The notes: generated by a model not told the origin, from the sequence alone. Positions 27,165 to 36,499 are shown, counted from the stretch's first letter. The stretch: 64,000 nt of DNA from CBIHON01 sp966211965 (GCA_966211965.1 CBIHON010000003.1:124001-188000); one strand, 5' to 3'. Translations and numbers: made by a program.

Positions 27165-27471
27165 GGTGGTCTCCAGATGGAACGATTACAAGGGAGACGC
27201 CTGGGCGGGGTAGCTTGCGCGCCGAAAAAATTGAGAAACGGATTTTCGCAGAAATGGGGGGCGCTGTGCGAAAAAATGGGCTAAAAACGGCTGTTGCGAG
27301 AAAAATTCATGGAATCGTCACAAAGAAGCAGGCGTCGACGCAAATCAAATGGACGATGCGCTAAATTCCTTGCGGCCTGCTAACCCTCTCCCTGCAAGGG
27401 GGAGGGAGCGGTCGCCGTTACTTGATACTTTGCTGTCGCTTGAATCTGTGCAGAGCCATATAGCGCCGGTA
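27165..27471. other. Intergenic region between decarboxylase and DUF4337 genes
   Basis: No gene is visible. It should hold the decarboxylase promoter (minus strand, near 27200-27340). A GC-rich stem-loop at about 27384-27408 (CCTCTCCCTGCAAGGGGGAGG) may terminate the DUF4337 transcript. Confidence 0.4.
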
Positions 27472-28041
27472 TTAAATATGCATCTGCGCCAACACCGCCA
27501 ACGCCAAGCCGATACCGGCCACACCATAGGCCGCATACTGCATCCACTTTTTACGCGTCAATAAGGTAATCGCAGCCAGCGAAATCGCAATCTGCTCGGC
27601 CGTCATCGCCTGCGCCCAGCGATGATGCTGATGCAGGACCTCCTCCGATTTCTTGTTCCACTCGGCAGAAGCTGCTTCCAGCTTTTCCGCATCCTTCTTG
27701 ATGCCTTCCTTCTCACCCTTGTAGCGGGCCACTTCCGCCTTGTATTTTTCCACATCGACGCCCGGCAGCGTCATCGCCAGTTCGGCCAGATTTTGCTTGT
27801 TGGATTTGGCCTGGTAGTAGTTCCACTGATTGGACGCTTCGGTTTTTTTGATGGCGGCATTGTTCTTGAACAGCGCCGCATTGTTTTGGGTATTGCCGGC
27901 TTCGTAGCCGAACAGCGCGCCGATCGTGGCGAGGATGGCGGTCATCACCGCGATTTTGCTGGAGAAGTCGTCGCCGCCGTGGGCGGCATGTTCTACTTCA
28001 TGGTCGTGCGGGCCGTGCACATGGAAACCGTGTCCTGACAT
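27472..28041 (-). CDS. DUF4337 membrane protein
   Basis: This protein has 189 residues from the ATG at 28041 (ACGGAG upstream). It has a His-rich N-terminus (HGFHVHGPHDHEVEH), a first membrane helix (IAVMTAILATIGALFGY), a charged coiled-coil-like middle (KYKAEVARYKGEKEGIKKD) and two C-terminal helices (EQIAISLAAITLL; AYGVAGIGLALAVLA). This is the DUF4337 arrangement; the function is unknown. The His-rich tail might bind metal. It follows folA by 34 nt and may be co-transcribed. Confidence 0.8.
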   Translation of the reverse strand: MSGHGFHVHGPHDHEVEHAAHGGDDFSSKIAVMTAILATIGALFGYEAGNTQNNAALFKNNAAIKKTEASNQWNYYQAKSNKQNLAELAMTLPGVDVEKYKAEVARYKGEKEGIKKDAEKLEAASAEWNKKSEEVLHQHHRWAQAMTAEQIAISLAAITLLTRKKWMQYAAYGVAGIGLALAVLAQMHI

Positions 28042-28075
28042 AGGGTTGTTCTCCGTGAGGTTGGGGGACAAAAAA

Positions 28076-28561
28076 TTAGCGATTCCGCTCGTAAGTCACG
28101 AACGCGAAATCGCATTCATGCTCTGCGGAATGATACCTGTGGCGGGCGGTTTCTTGCCATTCCTGGGGGGCGATTTCCGGAAAAAAAGTATCGCATCCGA
28201 AGGCCTTGCCGATTTCGGTGATGATCAGGCGTTCAGTGCGCGGCAGCGCCTCGGCGTAGATTTGCGCCCCGCCTATGATGAAGGCTTCTTCGTCACCCAC
28301 CAGATCGGCGGCGGCATCGACGGAGTCGACCACCTCGACGCCCTCGCGGCGCCATTCTCGGTTGCGGGTAATGACGATGTTGCGCCGGTTGGGCAGCGGG
28401 CGCCCGATCGAGTCGAAGGTCTTGCGCCCCATGATGACCGGGTGGCCGGAAGTGGTGCGTTTGAAATGCGCCATGTCCTCCGGCAGGCGCCAGGGCAGCG
28501 TGTTGTTGATGCCGATGCCGCGCTCGATATCGGTGGCGACGATGATGGTGAAATGGGTCAT
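28076..28561 (-). CDS. folA: Dihydrofolate reductase
   Basis: This 161-residue protein has the hallmark segments GIGINNTLPWRLPEDMAHF (including the catalytic acid loop), VIMGRKTFDSIGRPLP and FIIGGAQIYAEALP. It reduces dihydrofolate with NADPH to sustain thymidylate and purine synthesis. thyA, which generates its substrate, lies 2 kb upstream with phaC between them. Length is standard. Confidence 0.96.
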   Translation of the reverse strand: MTHFTIIVATDIERGIGINNTLPWRLPEDMAHFKRTTSGHPVIMGRKTFDSIGRPLPNRRNIVITRNREWRREGVEVVDSVDAAADLVGDEEAFIIGGAQIYAEALPRTERLIITEIGKAFGCDTFFPEIAPQEWQETARHRYHSAEHECDFAFVTYERNR

Positions 28562-28637
28562 TGCGTTTGGAGATGGGGTTGACGTCCGGCCATTCTACAG
28601 CGCCCCCCGCAATTGCATCACTTATTCCTATGCGGTG

Positions 28638-28700
28638 TCCCAGGATGGGTGCAACCCATCACATCTACGGTCGATCAGGATGGTTGCACCCATCCTGGGA
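28638..28700. repeat. REP-like foldback element, 19-bp perfect arms
   Basis: TCCCAGGATGGGTGCAACC (28638-28656) is the exact inverse complement of 28682-28700. The 25-nt loop includes CATCACATCTACGG. A diverged relative lies at 35291-35356. It sits between the ends of phaC and the folA start. Confidence 0.85.
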
Positions 28701-28724
28701 CCACAACGGGCTCTCGTCTTCGGC

Positions 28725-30386
28725 TCAAGTTTCATGGACATACGTGCCCGGTGCGGCGCATAGGGCTGGATAGGCTGTGCTCCCTATTGCCGGCGGCGTT
28801 TGGAGCGGGCCGCAGCGCTCGTGCAGCCACTGGTCCCAATCGCCCCACCATGAGCCCGCCATCTTCGTCTGCGCCGCGCGCCAGCTCTTGCCCTCGGTGG
28901 CGCCGCTGGCGTTGCCGACCCAGTATTCGCGCTTGGAGCGTTGGGAAGGCGGATTGACGATGCCGAGAATGTGGCCGGAGGTCGACAGTACGTAGCGCAC
29001 CGGGCCGCGCACCAGGCCGGCGGTCTTGAAGGTGCCGCGCCAGGGCGTGATGTGATCCTCGGCCGCGCCGACCGCGTACAGCGGTTGGGTCACGCGCGAA
29101 AAATCGATCGGATAGCTGTTCAGCACCAGCGCGTCCTTCAGCGGCAATTTGTTTTCGCGGTAAAAATTGCGCAGGCAGAAGCGATGCATGGCGCGCGGCA
29201 GGCGGGTGCTGTCGCTGTTCCAGAACAGGACATCGAAGGGCGGCGGGGTTTCGCCATACAGGTATTTGTGCACCACGTAATGCCAGATCAGGCTGTTGGG
29301 CCGCAGCATGCGGAAGCTCCAGCTGATCTGGCTCTTGTCCAGGTAGCCTTGCTTGTCCATTAGCGTATCGATCATGGCAAAGCTTTCCGGGTTGATGAAG
29401 GTATCGATCTCGCCGGGCCGCGAGAAATCGACCAGGGAGGCCAGCAGGGTCCAGTGCGCTACCGGCACTTGCGCCGCATCTTCGTATTTCCGGTTCAGCC
29501 AGGCCATCAGCGTAGCCAGCGCGGTGCCGCCGATGCAATAGCCGACCGCATGCACTTGCGGCGCTTGGCACACGGCGCGCGCCACGTCGATGGCGGCCAG
29601 CACGCCTTTTTGCAGATAGGTTTCGAATCCGGTGTCGGCCATCGCTGCGGTCGGGTTTTTCCAACTGACGATGAAGACGCTGAAGCCCTGGGACAGCAGG
29701 TGGCGTACAAGGCTTTTTTCCCGGTTGAGGTCGAGTACGTAGAACTTATTGATCCAGGGCGGGACCAGCAGGATCGGAACCGCATGGACTTTTTCAGCCA
29801 GCGGATGGTACTGGATCACCTCGATCAACTCGTTGCGGAACACTACCGTGCCGGGTGTGGGCGCCAGATTTTTTCCGACGGCGAAAGGCCTCTTGTCGAC
29901 CATCTGCAAATCGTTTGCCTTCAGGTCGGCCAGCATGTTTTCGACGCCCTTGAACAGGGTGGCGCCATGGCTTTGCCAAGCCTTTTGCATTGCCGCCGGG
30001 TTGCTGAACAAGAAATTGCTCGGGGCCAGCGCGTTGAACCATTGCCTGACCCAGAACGCGCCTTTGCGGCTTTCCTCTTTCGACGCGCCGGGCGTGTCGT
30101 AGACCACGCGCTCCAGCCAGCGGGTCTGGAGCAGATAATGCTGGACCAGCAGGCAATGGAAGGGATTTCTCAGCCATGCCGGATCGGCGAAGCGTTCGTC
30201 TTCGTCCGCCACCGCCACCGCCGGGGGCGGATTGCCGCCGGCCATGGTCAGGAGAGCGTTCAGATTCAGCAGCCACATGTCGAGCGCGAGCTTTCGTTGC
30301 TCCGCTTTCAGTTCTGCCGGATGGCTCAGCCAGCTTTGCTGCAGCTTGAGAAAGGTAGTGCCGATGCCGAACGGGTCAAAATTCAT
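28725..30386 (-). CDS. phaC: PhaC, class I polyhydroxyalkanoate synthase
   Basis: This protein has 553 residues. It shows the PHA-synthase lipase-like box GYCIGG with nucleophile Cys284, then Asp444 (AAEDHITPW) and His472 (STSGHILGIVNPP) completing the triad, plus the VPPWINKFYVLDL segment. It polymerises 3-hydroxyacyl-CoA on storage granules. phaA/phaB are not adjacent, so this may be a second or stand-alone synthase. The upstream region holds an inverted-repeat element (30431-30591). Confidence 0.93.
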   Translation of the reverse strand: MNFDPFGIGTTFLKLQQSWLSHPAELKAEQRKLALDMWLLNLNALLTMAGGNPPPAVAVADEDERFADPAWLRNPFHCLLVQHYLLQTRWLERVVYDTPGASKEESRKGAFWVRQWFNALAPSNFLFSNPAAMQKAWQSHGATLFKGVENMLADLKANDLQMVDKRPFAVGKNLAPTPGTVVFRNELIEVIQYHPLAEKVHAVPILLVPPWINKFYVLDLNREKSLVRHLLSQGFSVFIVSWKNPTAAMADTGFETYLQKGVLAAIDVARAVCQAPQVHAVGYCIGGTALATLMAWLNRKYEDAAQVPVAHWTLLASLVDFSRPGEIDTFINPESFAMIDTLMDKQGYLDKSQISWSFRMLRPNSLIWHYVVHKYLYGETPPPFDVLFWNSDSTRLPRAMHRFCLRNFYRENKLPLKDALVLNSYPIDFSRVTQPLYAVGAAEDHITPWRGTFKTAGLVRGPVRYVLSTSGHILGIVNPPSQRSKREYWVGNASGATEGKSWRAAQTKMAGSWWGDWDQWLHERCGPLQTPPAIGSTAYPALCAAPGTYVHET

Positions 30387-30430
30387 GTCAGGCCCCAGGT
30401 AGGTTGATCAGGCGAATTGCCTTGATCTTA

Positions 30431-30591
30431 TACCAATCCTCTTAAAAAAACGTGACAGTTAAATCGCGTCTTTTCCGTCTGGCTGTGTTGTTCGTCGTTG
30501 CATGGCTTGCCATGCCATGCGGCCTCTTCTTGCCGTGCCGGACGAAAAAACCATCTGTCTTCCTGTCACGTTTTTTTTTAGGGGATTGGCA
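30431..30591. repeat. MITE-like element with about 28-bp terminal inverted repeats
   Basis: The left arm 30431-30458 (ACCAATCCTCTTAAAAAAAC, then GTGACAG) and the right arm 30563-30591 are inverted copies with about 4 differences. They enclose 104 bases that contain no convincing gene. The element fills most of the gap between thyA (ends 30634) and phaC (starts 30386), so it may carry or disturb the phaC promoter or act as a terminator for thyA. Confidence 0.6.
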
Positions 30592-30633
30592 TTACCTGCG
30601 TTGCCAGCGTCGCGATATGCTTCAGATTAACTT

Positions 30634-31428
30634 TTATACCGCGACCGGCGCCTTGATATGCGGCTGTGCTTCGTAACCGGTAATTTCGAAATCCTCGAAG
30701 CGGTAATCGAAAATCGACGCCGGCTTGCGCTTGATGAGCAGCGCCGGCAGCTTGCCGGGCGTGCGCGACAACTGTTCCCGCACCTGCTCCATATGGTTCG
30801 AATACAGGTGGCAGTCGCCGCCGGTCCATACGAAATCGCCCACCTCCAGATCGGCCTGCTGCGCCATCATATGCGTCAACAAAGCATAGGAGGCGATATT
30901 GAAGGGCACACCGAGGAAGATGTCCGCGCTGCGTTGGTACAGCTGGCAGGAGAGCTTGCCGTCGGCGACATAGAACTGGAAGAGGGCATGGCAGGGCGGC
31001 AGCTTCATCTGCGGGATGTCGGCCACGTTCCAGGCTGACACGATCATGCGGCGCGAATCGGGGTTGTTCTTGATCTGGTCCAGCACCTGGGTGATCTGGT
31101 CGATGTGCTCGCCGTTAGGGGCCGGCCAGGAACGCCATTGATAACCGTAGATCGGCCCCAGGTTGCCCTCGGGGTCGGCCCATTCGTCCCAGATCGAGAC
31201 GCCGTTGTCTTTTAAGTATTTGATGTTGGTTGAACCATTCAGGAACCAGATCAATTCGTGAATGATGGATTTCAGGTGCAGCTTCTTGGTGGTCAGCAGC
31301 GGGAAGCCTTGCTGCAGATCGAAGCGCATCTGGTAGCCGAACACCGAGCGCGTGCCGGTGCCGGTGCGATCGGTTTTTTCGGTGCCATGTTGTTGGACAT
31401 GGCGCATGAAGTCGAGGTATTGGCGCAT
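30634..31428 (-). CDS. thyA: Thymidylate synthase
   Basis: This 264-residue protein has the ThyA catalytic cysteine in LPPCHALFQFYV, the N-terminal DRTGTGTRSVFGYQMRFDL, the folate/dUMP segment CQLYQRSADIFLGVPFNIAS and HLYSNHMEQ. It methylates dUMP to dTMP using methylene-tetrahydrofolate, producing the dihydrofolate that FolA recycles. Length is the same as the E. coli enzyme. Confidence 0.96.
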   Translation of the reverse strand: MRQYLDFMRHVQQHGTEKTDRTGTGTRSVFGYQMRFDLQQGFPLLTTKKLHLKSIIHELIWFLNGSTNIKYLKDNGVSIWDEWADPEGNLGPIYGYQWRSWPAPNGEHIDQITQVLDQIKNNPDSRRMIVSAWNVADIPQMKLPPCHALFQFYVADGKLSCQLYQRSADIFLGVPFNIASYALLTHMMAQQADLEVGDFVWTGGDCHLYSNHMEQVREQLSRTPGKLPALLIKRKPASIFDYRFEDFEITGYEAQPHIKAPVAV

Positions 31429-31651
31429 GAGGGTGGTCCTTGAATTCCGCTATTTTACCGCGTGCGGGAAGGCAGGTTCACCCCGAGGAGTCGCCAAGCA
31501 AGTTGGCCAAATTTTGGGCCAAAGATGCCGGCGGCTCCTTGCTTTGTCAAATAAGCTTTGACCGTTCGATCTTGGCGATGAGGGCCGCAGAAGGCGCGTC
31601 AATGACTTCAAGGGCGACGCCGGCACCGATGTTTTCCGGGGCGTGCATCGG

Positions 31652-32200
31652 TCACAGCCCCGCAAGGATGGCGGCGGTACTGACCACGCTGGCAAACGAA
31701 CCGTCCAGCGCCGACATGTAGGCGCTCTGCACCTGCGCCGCCGGCACGATATGTTCGCCGAAGGCCAATGCCCTGGTGGCGCAGGCATCGTGCGCGAGCT
31801 GGCAGGTGAATTCGAGATCGCAGGCCGCGCGCGTGGTGGTGTCGATGCACATATGCGTCATCATGCCGGCGATGACCAGATGGTTGATCTCGTTTTGTTT
31901 CAGGTAATCGAGCAAGGTGGTCTTCCTGAAGCTGTTTGGAAAATTCTTTTGCAGCACGGTCTCGCCCGCCAGCGGCGCCACGCTCGGATGAATCTCCGCA
32001 CCCGCGGTGTCCGGCAGGAAGAAAGTCGCGCCGGGCCGGACCGCGATGTGCTGAATATGCACGATCGGCAGATGCTTTTCGCGGAAGGCCGAGAGCAGGG
32101 CGGCAGCGTTGGCGGCGGCTTCGAAACTGCCTTCCAACTCCATCTTCCCGCCGGGGAAATAGTCGTTTTGGATATCGATGATGATCAGTGCTTGTTTCAT
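31652..32200 (-). CDS. Isochorismatase-family cysteine hydrolase
   Basis: This 182-residue protein has the Asp-Lys-Cys triad of the family: Asp in IIIDIQNDYF, Lys in VLQKNFPNSF and Cys in GMMTHMCIDTT. The cis-peptide before the cysteine loop (LVIAGMM) is typical. Members hydrolyse amides or N-carbamoyl compounds such as nicotinamide or ureidoacrylate; the substrate here is unknown. It stands between thyA and the EamA transporter on the same strand with clear gaps. Confidence 0.85.
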   Translation of the reverse strand: MKQALIIIDIQNDYFPGGKMELEGSFEAAANAAALLSAFREKHLPIVHIQHIAVRPGATFFLPDTAGAEIHPSVAPLAGETVLQKNFPNSFRKTTLLDYLKQNEINHLVIAGMMTHMCIDTTTRAACDLEFTCQLAHDACATRALAFGEHIVPAAQVQSAYMSALDGSFASVVSTAAILAGL

Positions 32201-32340
32201 TTTTTTCCTCGTGAGTTTGGTTGACTGAATAAAAAAGTGACGGATCGATTCCGCACAGGGCGTGTTTATCCCGCGCCATGTTCCTGACGGATGATTTGTT
32301 GTGTTGCCGGAGAGAGCGGGGCGCTTCGGAGCCCCGATTG

Positions 32341-33240
32341 TTATGTGACCTGCGGGGCGCGCTTCCTTGCAAAGGCCGGATACAGTTCGCTGACCATCAT
32401 CGCCAGCACCACCAGCGCACCGCCTGCCGCGCCGCGCCAGCCCAGCGATTCATGCAGCCAGAGATAACCGAACAGGGCCGCGAACACCGGTTCCATCGCA
32501 TAGATCACGGCAGCTTTGTCGGCCGCTACCTCGCGCTGCGCCAGGGTTTGCAGAAACAGCATGCCGGCGCTGGCGACCACCCCCAGGAACAGCAGGGTCA
32601 TGAAATGCGGCGCCATGCGTGCCGGCAGCGTCGCCAGGGTGCCGCCGTGCGCCCCTTGCAGCAGCACGCCCAGCCCCGCGAAAACCGCCATCAGGCTGAT
32701 TTGTGTGGCCGCCAGGTGCTTGGCGTCATGCCTTCCGGAGCGTTGCGACAGCACGATCACATACAAGGCATAGGCCAGTGCGCAGACCAGCGTCACGCTA
32801 TCGCCGATCAGATTGCCGCCGCCTTCCCACGACATCAAGCCGATGCCGAAGCAGGCCAGCGCCGCGGCGAACAACGCCAGCCAGGACAGACGGCTGCCGA
32901 ACAGGCAGCCGAGAAACGGCACCATCAGCACGTTCAGGCTGGTGAGAAAGGCACTGCGGTTGGATGAGATATATTCCAGGCCATAGGCCTGCGTCACATA
33001 CGAGGCCAGGCCCAACCCGCCCAGAATCGCGCCGTCCAGCCAGGTGCGGCGTGAGGCCTTGAGCATGAAAGGAAGCATGCAGAGCGCCGCCAGCACGAAG
33101 CGGCAGGCCGAAATCTCCAAGCCGTTCAGGGATCCGGCCATCGACTTCAGCAGGGGAAAGGTCGTCCCCCACACCAGCGTCACCACCAACAGCATCAGCA
33201 CATTGAAACTCACGGCAGCTCCTTCCAATTTATTCGGCAT
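32341..33240 (-). CDS. EamA/DMT-family transporter
   Basis: This 299-residue protein has about ten hydrophobic helices in two EamA halves (LVTLVWGTTFPLLKSMAG at the start of the first, and AVIYAMEPVFAALFGYLWL in the second). These inner-membrane carriers export amino acids or metabolites. It is transcribed divergently from the LysR-type regulator at 33330, with a shared 89-bp promoter region, which suggests regulation by it. Confidence 0.88.
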   Translation of the reverse strand: MPNKLEGAAVSFNVLMLLVVTLVWGTTFPLLKSMAGSLNGLEISACRFVLAALCMLPFMLKASRRTWLDGAILGGLGLASYVTQAYGLEYISSNRSAFLTSLNVLMVPFLGCLFGSRLSWLALFAAALACFGIGLMSWEGGGNLIGDSVTLVCALAYALYVIVLSQRSGRHDAKHLAATQISLMAVFAGLGVLLQGAHGGTLATLPARMAPHFMTLLFLGVVASAGMLFLQTLAQREVAADKAAVIYAMEPVFAALFGYLWLHESLGWRGAAGGALVVLAMMVSELYPAFARKRAPQVT

Positions 33241-33329
33241 CTTTTCGATGTTCGCATCTTAAAGCTTGCATGCCGTGAAGCAAAACGATATGTTTTTGTT
33301 TCTCTTGCAAATTAAATTCATAACCGCAC

Positions 33330-34232
33330 ATGGCCGACCTTCAGCGACTTCCCAACCTCGCAGCGCTGCGCGCGTTCGAGGCGGCGGCGCGCCACGAGAA
33401 TTTTTCCCTGGCCGCGAAAGAACTGCATCTCACCAGCAGCGCGGTCAGCCACCAGGTGCGCGGTCTGGAGGAAGAGGTCGGCGTGGCCTTGTTCCTGCGG
33501 CACGGCAAGCGCATCGCGGTCACGCCCGACGGTCGGCGTTTTGCCGCCACCTTGCGCAAGTTGATGAGCGAGATCGCCGACGCCACCGAAGCCTTGAAGC
33601 AGAGCGGCCGTCAGCAGCGGCTGACCGTCAGCACCACGCCTTCGTTTGCCGCGCGCTGGCTGTCGCCGCGCCTGGGCCGGTTCATCGAACGCCATCCCAA
33701 CCTGGAGGTGATGCTGCAATCGAGCTTGGCGTTGACGGATTTCGCACTGGAGTCGACCGACGTCGGCATCCGCGTCGGCAACGGTCCTTATCCCGGCCTG
33801 GCGGTGGAAAAGCTGATGGACGATTACTATTATCCGGTGGTCAGCCCGCGCTTCAACGGCGGACGGCTGCCGCGTTCGCTGCAGGAACTGGCCGAGAGCA
33901 CCTTGTTGCGCTGCCAGCTCGAGCCGTGGTCGCCGTGGTTTCAAAGCGCTCGGCTGGACCGGGGCGAGCCGAGCAGCCGGCTGGTGTTCCAGGATTCGTC
34001 GATGCTGGTGCGTGCTGCGATCGAGGGTCACGGCATCGCGCTGGGCCGGCATGTGCTGGTTGCGCCGGAACTGGCCTCGGGCGAATTGGTGCGCCTGTTC
34101 GACGTGGCGCTGAAGTGCCCGTTTTCCTACTACCTGGTCTGCTTGCCGGAGTCGTTGCAGAAGCCGCAGGTGCGGGCTTTCAGGGAGTGGATGATCGAGG
34201 AGGTGGGGCGGCTGGCGATGCCTGCAGGGTGA
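33330..34232 (+). CDS. LysR-type regulator, GcvA-like
   Basis: This 300-residue protein has an N-terminal winged HTH (LPNLAALRAFEAAARHENF, LTSSAVSHQVRGLEEEVGV) followed by a substrate-binding domain. The opening LPNLAALRAFEAAARH and WLSPRLGRFIERHP are typical of the GcvA subgroup. It probably controls the divergent EamA transporter and its own gene. The effector is unknown. Confidence 0.88.
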   Translation: MADLQRLPNLAALRAFEAAARHENFSLAAKELHLTSSAVSHQVRGLEEEVGVALFLRHGKRIAVTPDGRRFAATLRKLMSEIADATEALKQSGRQQRLTVSTTPSFAARWLSPRLGRFIERHPNLEVMLQSSLALTDFALESTDVGIRVGNGPYPGLAVEKLMDDYYYPVVSPRFNGGRLPRSLQELAESTLLRCQLEPWSPWFQSARLDRGEPSSRLVFQDSSMLVRAAIEGHGIALGRHVLVAPELASGELVRLFDVALKCPFSYYLVCLPESLQKPQVRAFREWMIEEVGRLAMPAG

Positions 34233-34307
34233 GGCCGGATACAAATGCTATGCTTGCAGGCGCATCTTCTACCCGATGCGACAGCTTAAATCTGCAATTT
34301 CCCTGAC

Positions 34308-35213
34308 ATGAATCGTTTCGCTCCAATCCTGTTTTTCTTTTCTATCTTGTTGCCGGCTTTAAGCGGATGCTCACGTGAGCAGGTGAGCGCTCCCTCTTCA
34401 TCCACCAACCCCAGCGCTTCAACCGACCTGTCATCAGGCGGCACCTCCAAATTGGCCACGCAAAGCGAGCCTCTCGCTTCGTTGATGGCGGCTGTATTTG
34501 GAAAGAATTATCGCGCTGCCAGTAATGACGCGCTGGCAGATTTGCCCGATCCGGATGATCGCAAGACGATAAATTCTTATGTGCTCAGTCCCGTTGCGGC
34601 GACCGTTCTGGCAAACGGCGAGACTATCCTTGTCGCTAACGCGGAAGTCGCCGGCGATGACGGTCGCCCGACGTCCGGGCATGCGTCTCCCGGCCTTCTG
34701 AACGTCTATGTTCTGAGCAAGGACGGTGGGCGATGGAAGGTGTTGCGTCGCCATGAAAACATTGCAGCCCTTGGATCATCCGGCCAGATCGGCGAAGTCG
34801 TGTGGACGACGCTTGCGCCGGGAAAGCCAGGCCTGGGGATATTGCATGGAGGGACATGGCAGGGCGCCACGATTACTTTGCTGTCGCTTTTCGATGTCGG
34901 TTCGGACGACCTGCGCAACCTGACCGGCGAGTCAATCAAGATTCATTCTGATAACGATGGTGCCTGCGCCCCTGAGTCCGACGAGTGCTGGCATGTCGAC
35001 GGCAAGTGGCGCTTCGTTGCCGGCAAACCTGATGCGCAGTATGACGATCTGCTGGTTGAATTCTCTGGCGAGAAATCTCAACGGCCTGGAGATGGGCAAA
35101 CGGCGCCAGAAAGTAAACCTGTATCGACGACAGTCCATTCGACCGCACGCTACGCCTTCGATGGAAAACGCTACCGGCTGACAAGCGGTGCGAACATCGT
35201 CCCTGAATTTTGA
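34308..35213 (+). CDS. Putative lipoprotein of unknown function
   Basis: This 301-residue protein begins MNRFAPILFFFSILLPALSG and continues with the lipobox cysteine (LSGC, residue 21), so it is likely a lipoprotein carried by the Lol system. A Ser/Thr/Pro-rich linker is followed by a folded region (VLSPVAATVLANGETILVAN; VYVLSKDGGRWKVLRRHENI), beta-rich in appearance. Ends of the DDLRNLTGESIKIHSDNDGA type suggest an ion-binding loop, but no family is recognised. Confidence 0.7.
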   Translation: MNRFAPILFFFSILLPALSGCSREQVSAPSSSTNPSASTDLSSGGTSKLATQSEPLASLMAAVFGKNYRAASNDALADLPDPDDRKTINSYVLSPVAATVLANGETILVANAEVAGDDGRPTSGHASPGLLNVYVLSKDGGRWKVLRRHENIAALGSSGQIGEVVWTTLAPGKPGLGILHGGTWQGATITLLSLFDVGSDDLRNLTGESIKIHSDNDGACAPESDECWHVDGKWRFVAGKPDAQYDDLLVEFSGEKSQRPGDGQTAPESKPVSTTVHSTARYAFDGKRYRLTSGANIVPEF

Positions 35214-35290
35214 CAAGGTCCGAAAGCGGACGATCGATTCGAATGGGTGCGACCTGATTGTGATGTGGACAATAAGAATGTGTGTTTTTG

Positions 35291-35356
35291 CAGGCTGGGT
35301 GAAACCCATCATGTGTACGATTGATCGGTTGATCACGACGGGTTGCACCCATCCTG
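35291..35356. repeat. REP-like foldback element, second copy
   Basis: CAGGCTGGGTGAAACCC (35291-35307) pairs imperfectly with GGGTTGCACCCATCCTG (35340-35356). Arms and inner sequence (AACCCATCA, then TACGATTGATC) resemble the copy at 28638-28700. Confidence 0.75.
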
Positions 35357-35478
35357 CGATTTACCCAGCTCTTGGGAGATACATCAAATTCAAGCCGCAT
35401 CCGTTCGAATTGTTGTGCCGATAGTCGATATAGCTGCGCCGGCATAAATTTTTACTCCGGAGAGAAGATAGACTCACA

Positions 35479-35980
35479 ATGAAATATCGCGCGGCATTTT
35501 TCATCTTGGTTTTGCTTTTTGCCTTCGCACAGGCCGAGCCCAGGCAATCAAGCGGTGCCGTTGCGACGGTCGTTCATCTCTATCGGGAGTTCGCCTGGAC
35601 TGCGGTGATCGCGGAGCCTGAAGACAACGGTGCTTTCGGGGATCGGCCCCGTGCAGTTCTCGGGAAATATTTTTCGCCCGGATTGATCGAATTGCTCAAG
35701 AAAGACCGATTGTGCACAAGCAGAACCAAGGAAATTTGCGGCCTGGATTTCGATCCGATTTGGGCTTCCCAGGATCCCGCTGCGACAGAGATGAAGATTA
35801 CTGAAGATTACAGCAGGGCTCACGCCGCAGATTGTCAAAGTGACTTACGTTTATCCAAGCAATTCGGAACAGGTCTCCATGACATACCGCCTCGTGCGAA
35901 CAGGCCGTAAATGGCTGGTCGATGATATTGAGTATTCAAGCGGCAATAGCCTGCGCCGGATATTGAGCAATTCGCGTTGA
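35479..35980 (+). pseudogene. Frameshifted secreted DUF3828-like gene
   Basis: The first frame encodes a signal peptide (KYRAAFFILVLLFAFAQAE) and a domain with YFSPGLIELLKKD and CGLDFDPIWASQD, and stops at 35910. From about 35815 the +1 frame continues the same kind of sequence (LTPQIVKVTYVYPSNSEQ, MTYRLVRTGRKWLVDDIEYS, SLRRILSNSR) and stops at 35980, where DUF3828-like proteins normally end. A single extra base near 35800-35820 explains this. It is either a true pseudogene or a sequencing error. Confidence 0.7.
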
Positions 35981-36082
35981 GCGTTCGTTCCGTTAATGGA
36001 TAACTGCGGGGTCATCGCAGTCGCGTCCGGCTTGCAGCCGGGCCGCTGCTAAAATCCGGATTCACCTCGTGAGGAGATTTGA

Positions 36083-36499
36083 ATGAATGTCACTGGCGCC
36101 TGTCATTGCGGAGCAATCCGATTCAACGCAAGCATTGATCCCGGCAAGGTCATGATTTGTCACTGCATGGACTGCCAAGTCCTCACAGGTACGGCTTACC
36201 GTACCGTCGTTCCCGCCGCCATGGAGTCGTTCCAACTGCAGGGCGAACCGAAGAAGTACATACGTACAGGCGAGAGAGGGGCAAAGCGGGTACAAGCTTT
36301 CTGTCCGGAATGCGGCACGCCGGTCTTCGCAATGGCCGTGGAGAACCCGACACTGGTCAGTATTCGGGTAGGGGTGTTGGACCAACGCCGAGAACTCAAG
36401 CCCTCATTGCAGATATGGAAGCGGTCTGCCTTGCCGTGGGTCGAGGCGGTCTCGGATATCCATGGATGCGAGCGCCAGGAGGCTTTTGACCCGCAATAA
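36083..36499 (+). CDS. GFA-family (glutathione-dependent formaldehyde-activating-like) protein
   Basis: This 138-residue zinc-binding CENP-V/GFA fold has three cysteine clusters: CHCGAIRF near residue 7, ICHCMDCQVLTGTAYRT near 30 and FCPECGTPVF near 75. The ligands for the usual two zinc ions are intact. True GFA activity is disputed for the family, so substrate and role are open. GAGGAG lies upstream of the ATG. Confidence 0.85.
   Translation: MNVTGACHCGAIRFNASIDPGKVMICHCMDCQVLTGTAYRTVVPAAMESFQLQGEPKKYIRTGERGAKRVQAFCPECGTPVFAMAVENPTLVSIRVGVLDQRRELKPSLQIWKRSALPWVEAVSDIHGCERQEAFDPQ

Noticed and set aside
30452..30676. Plus-strand frame inside the MITE-like element (74 residues with a hydrophobic stretch)
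   Set aside because: It crosses the inverted repeat and the thyA end, has no ribosome binding site, and is better explained by the element.
31440..31651. Short frames between thyA and the isochorismatase gene, including a 33-residue minus-strand frame near 31649
   Set aside because: No clear ribosome binding site and no recognisable family. Treated as non-coding.
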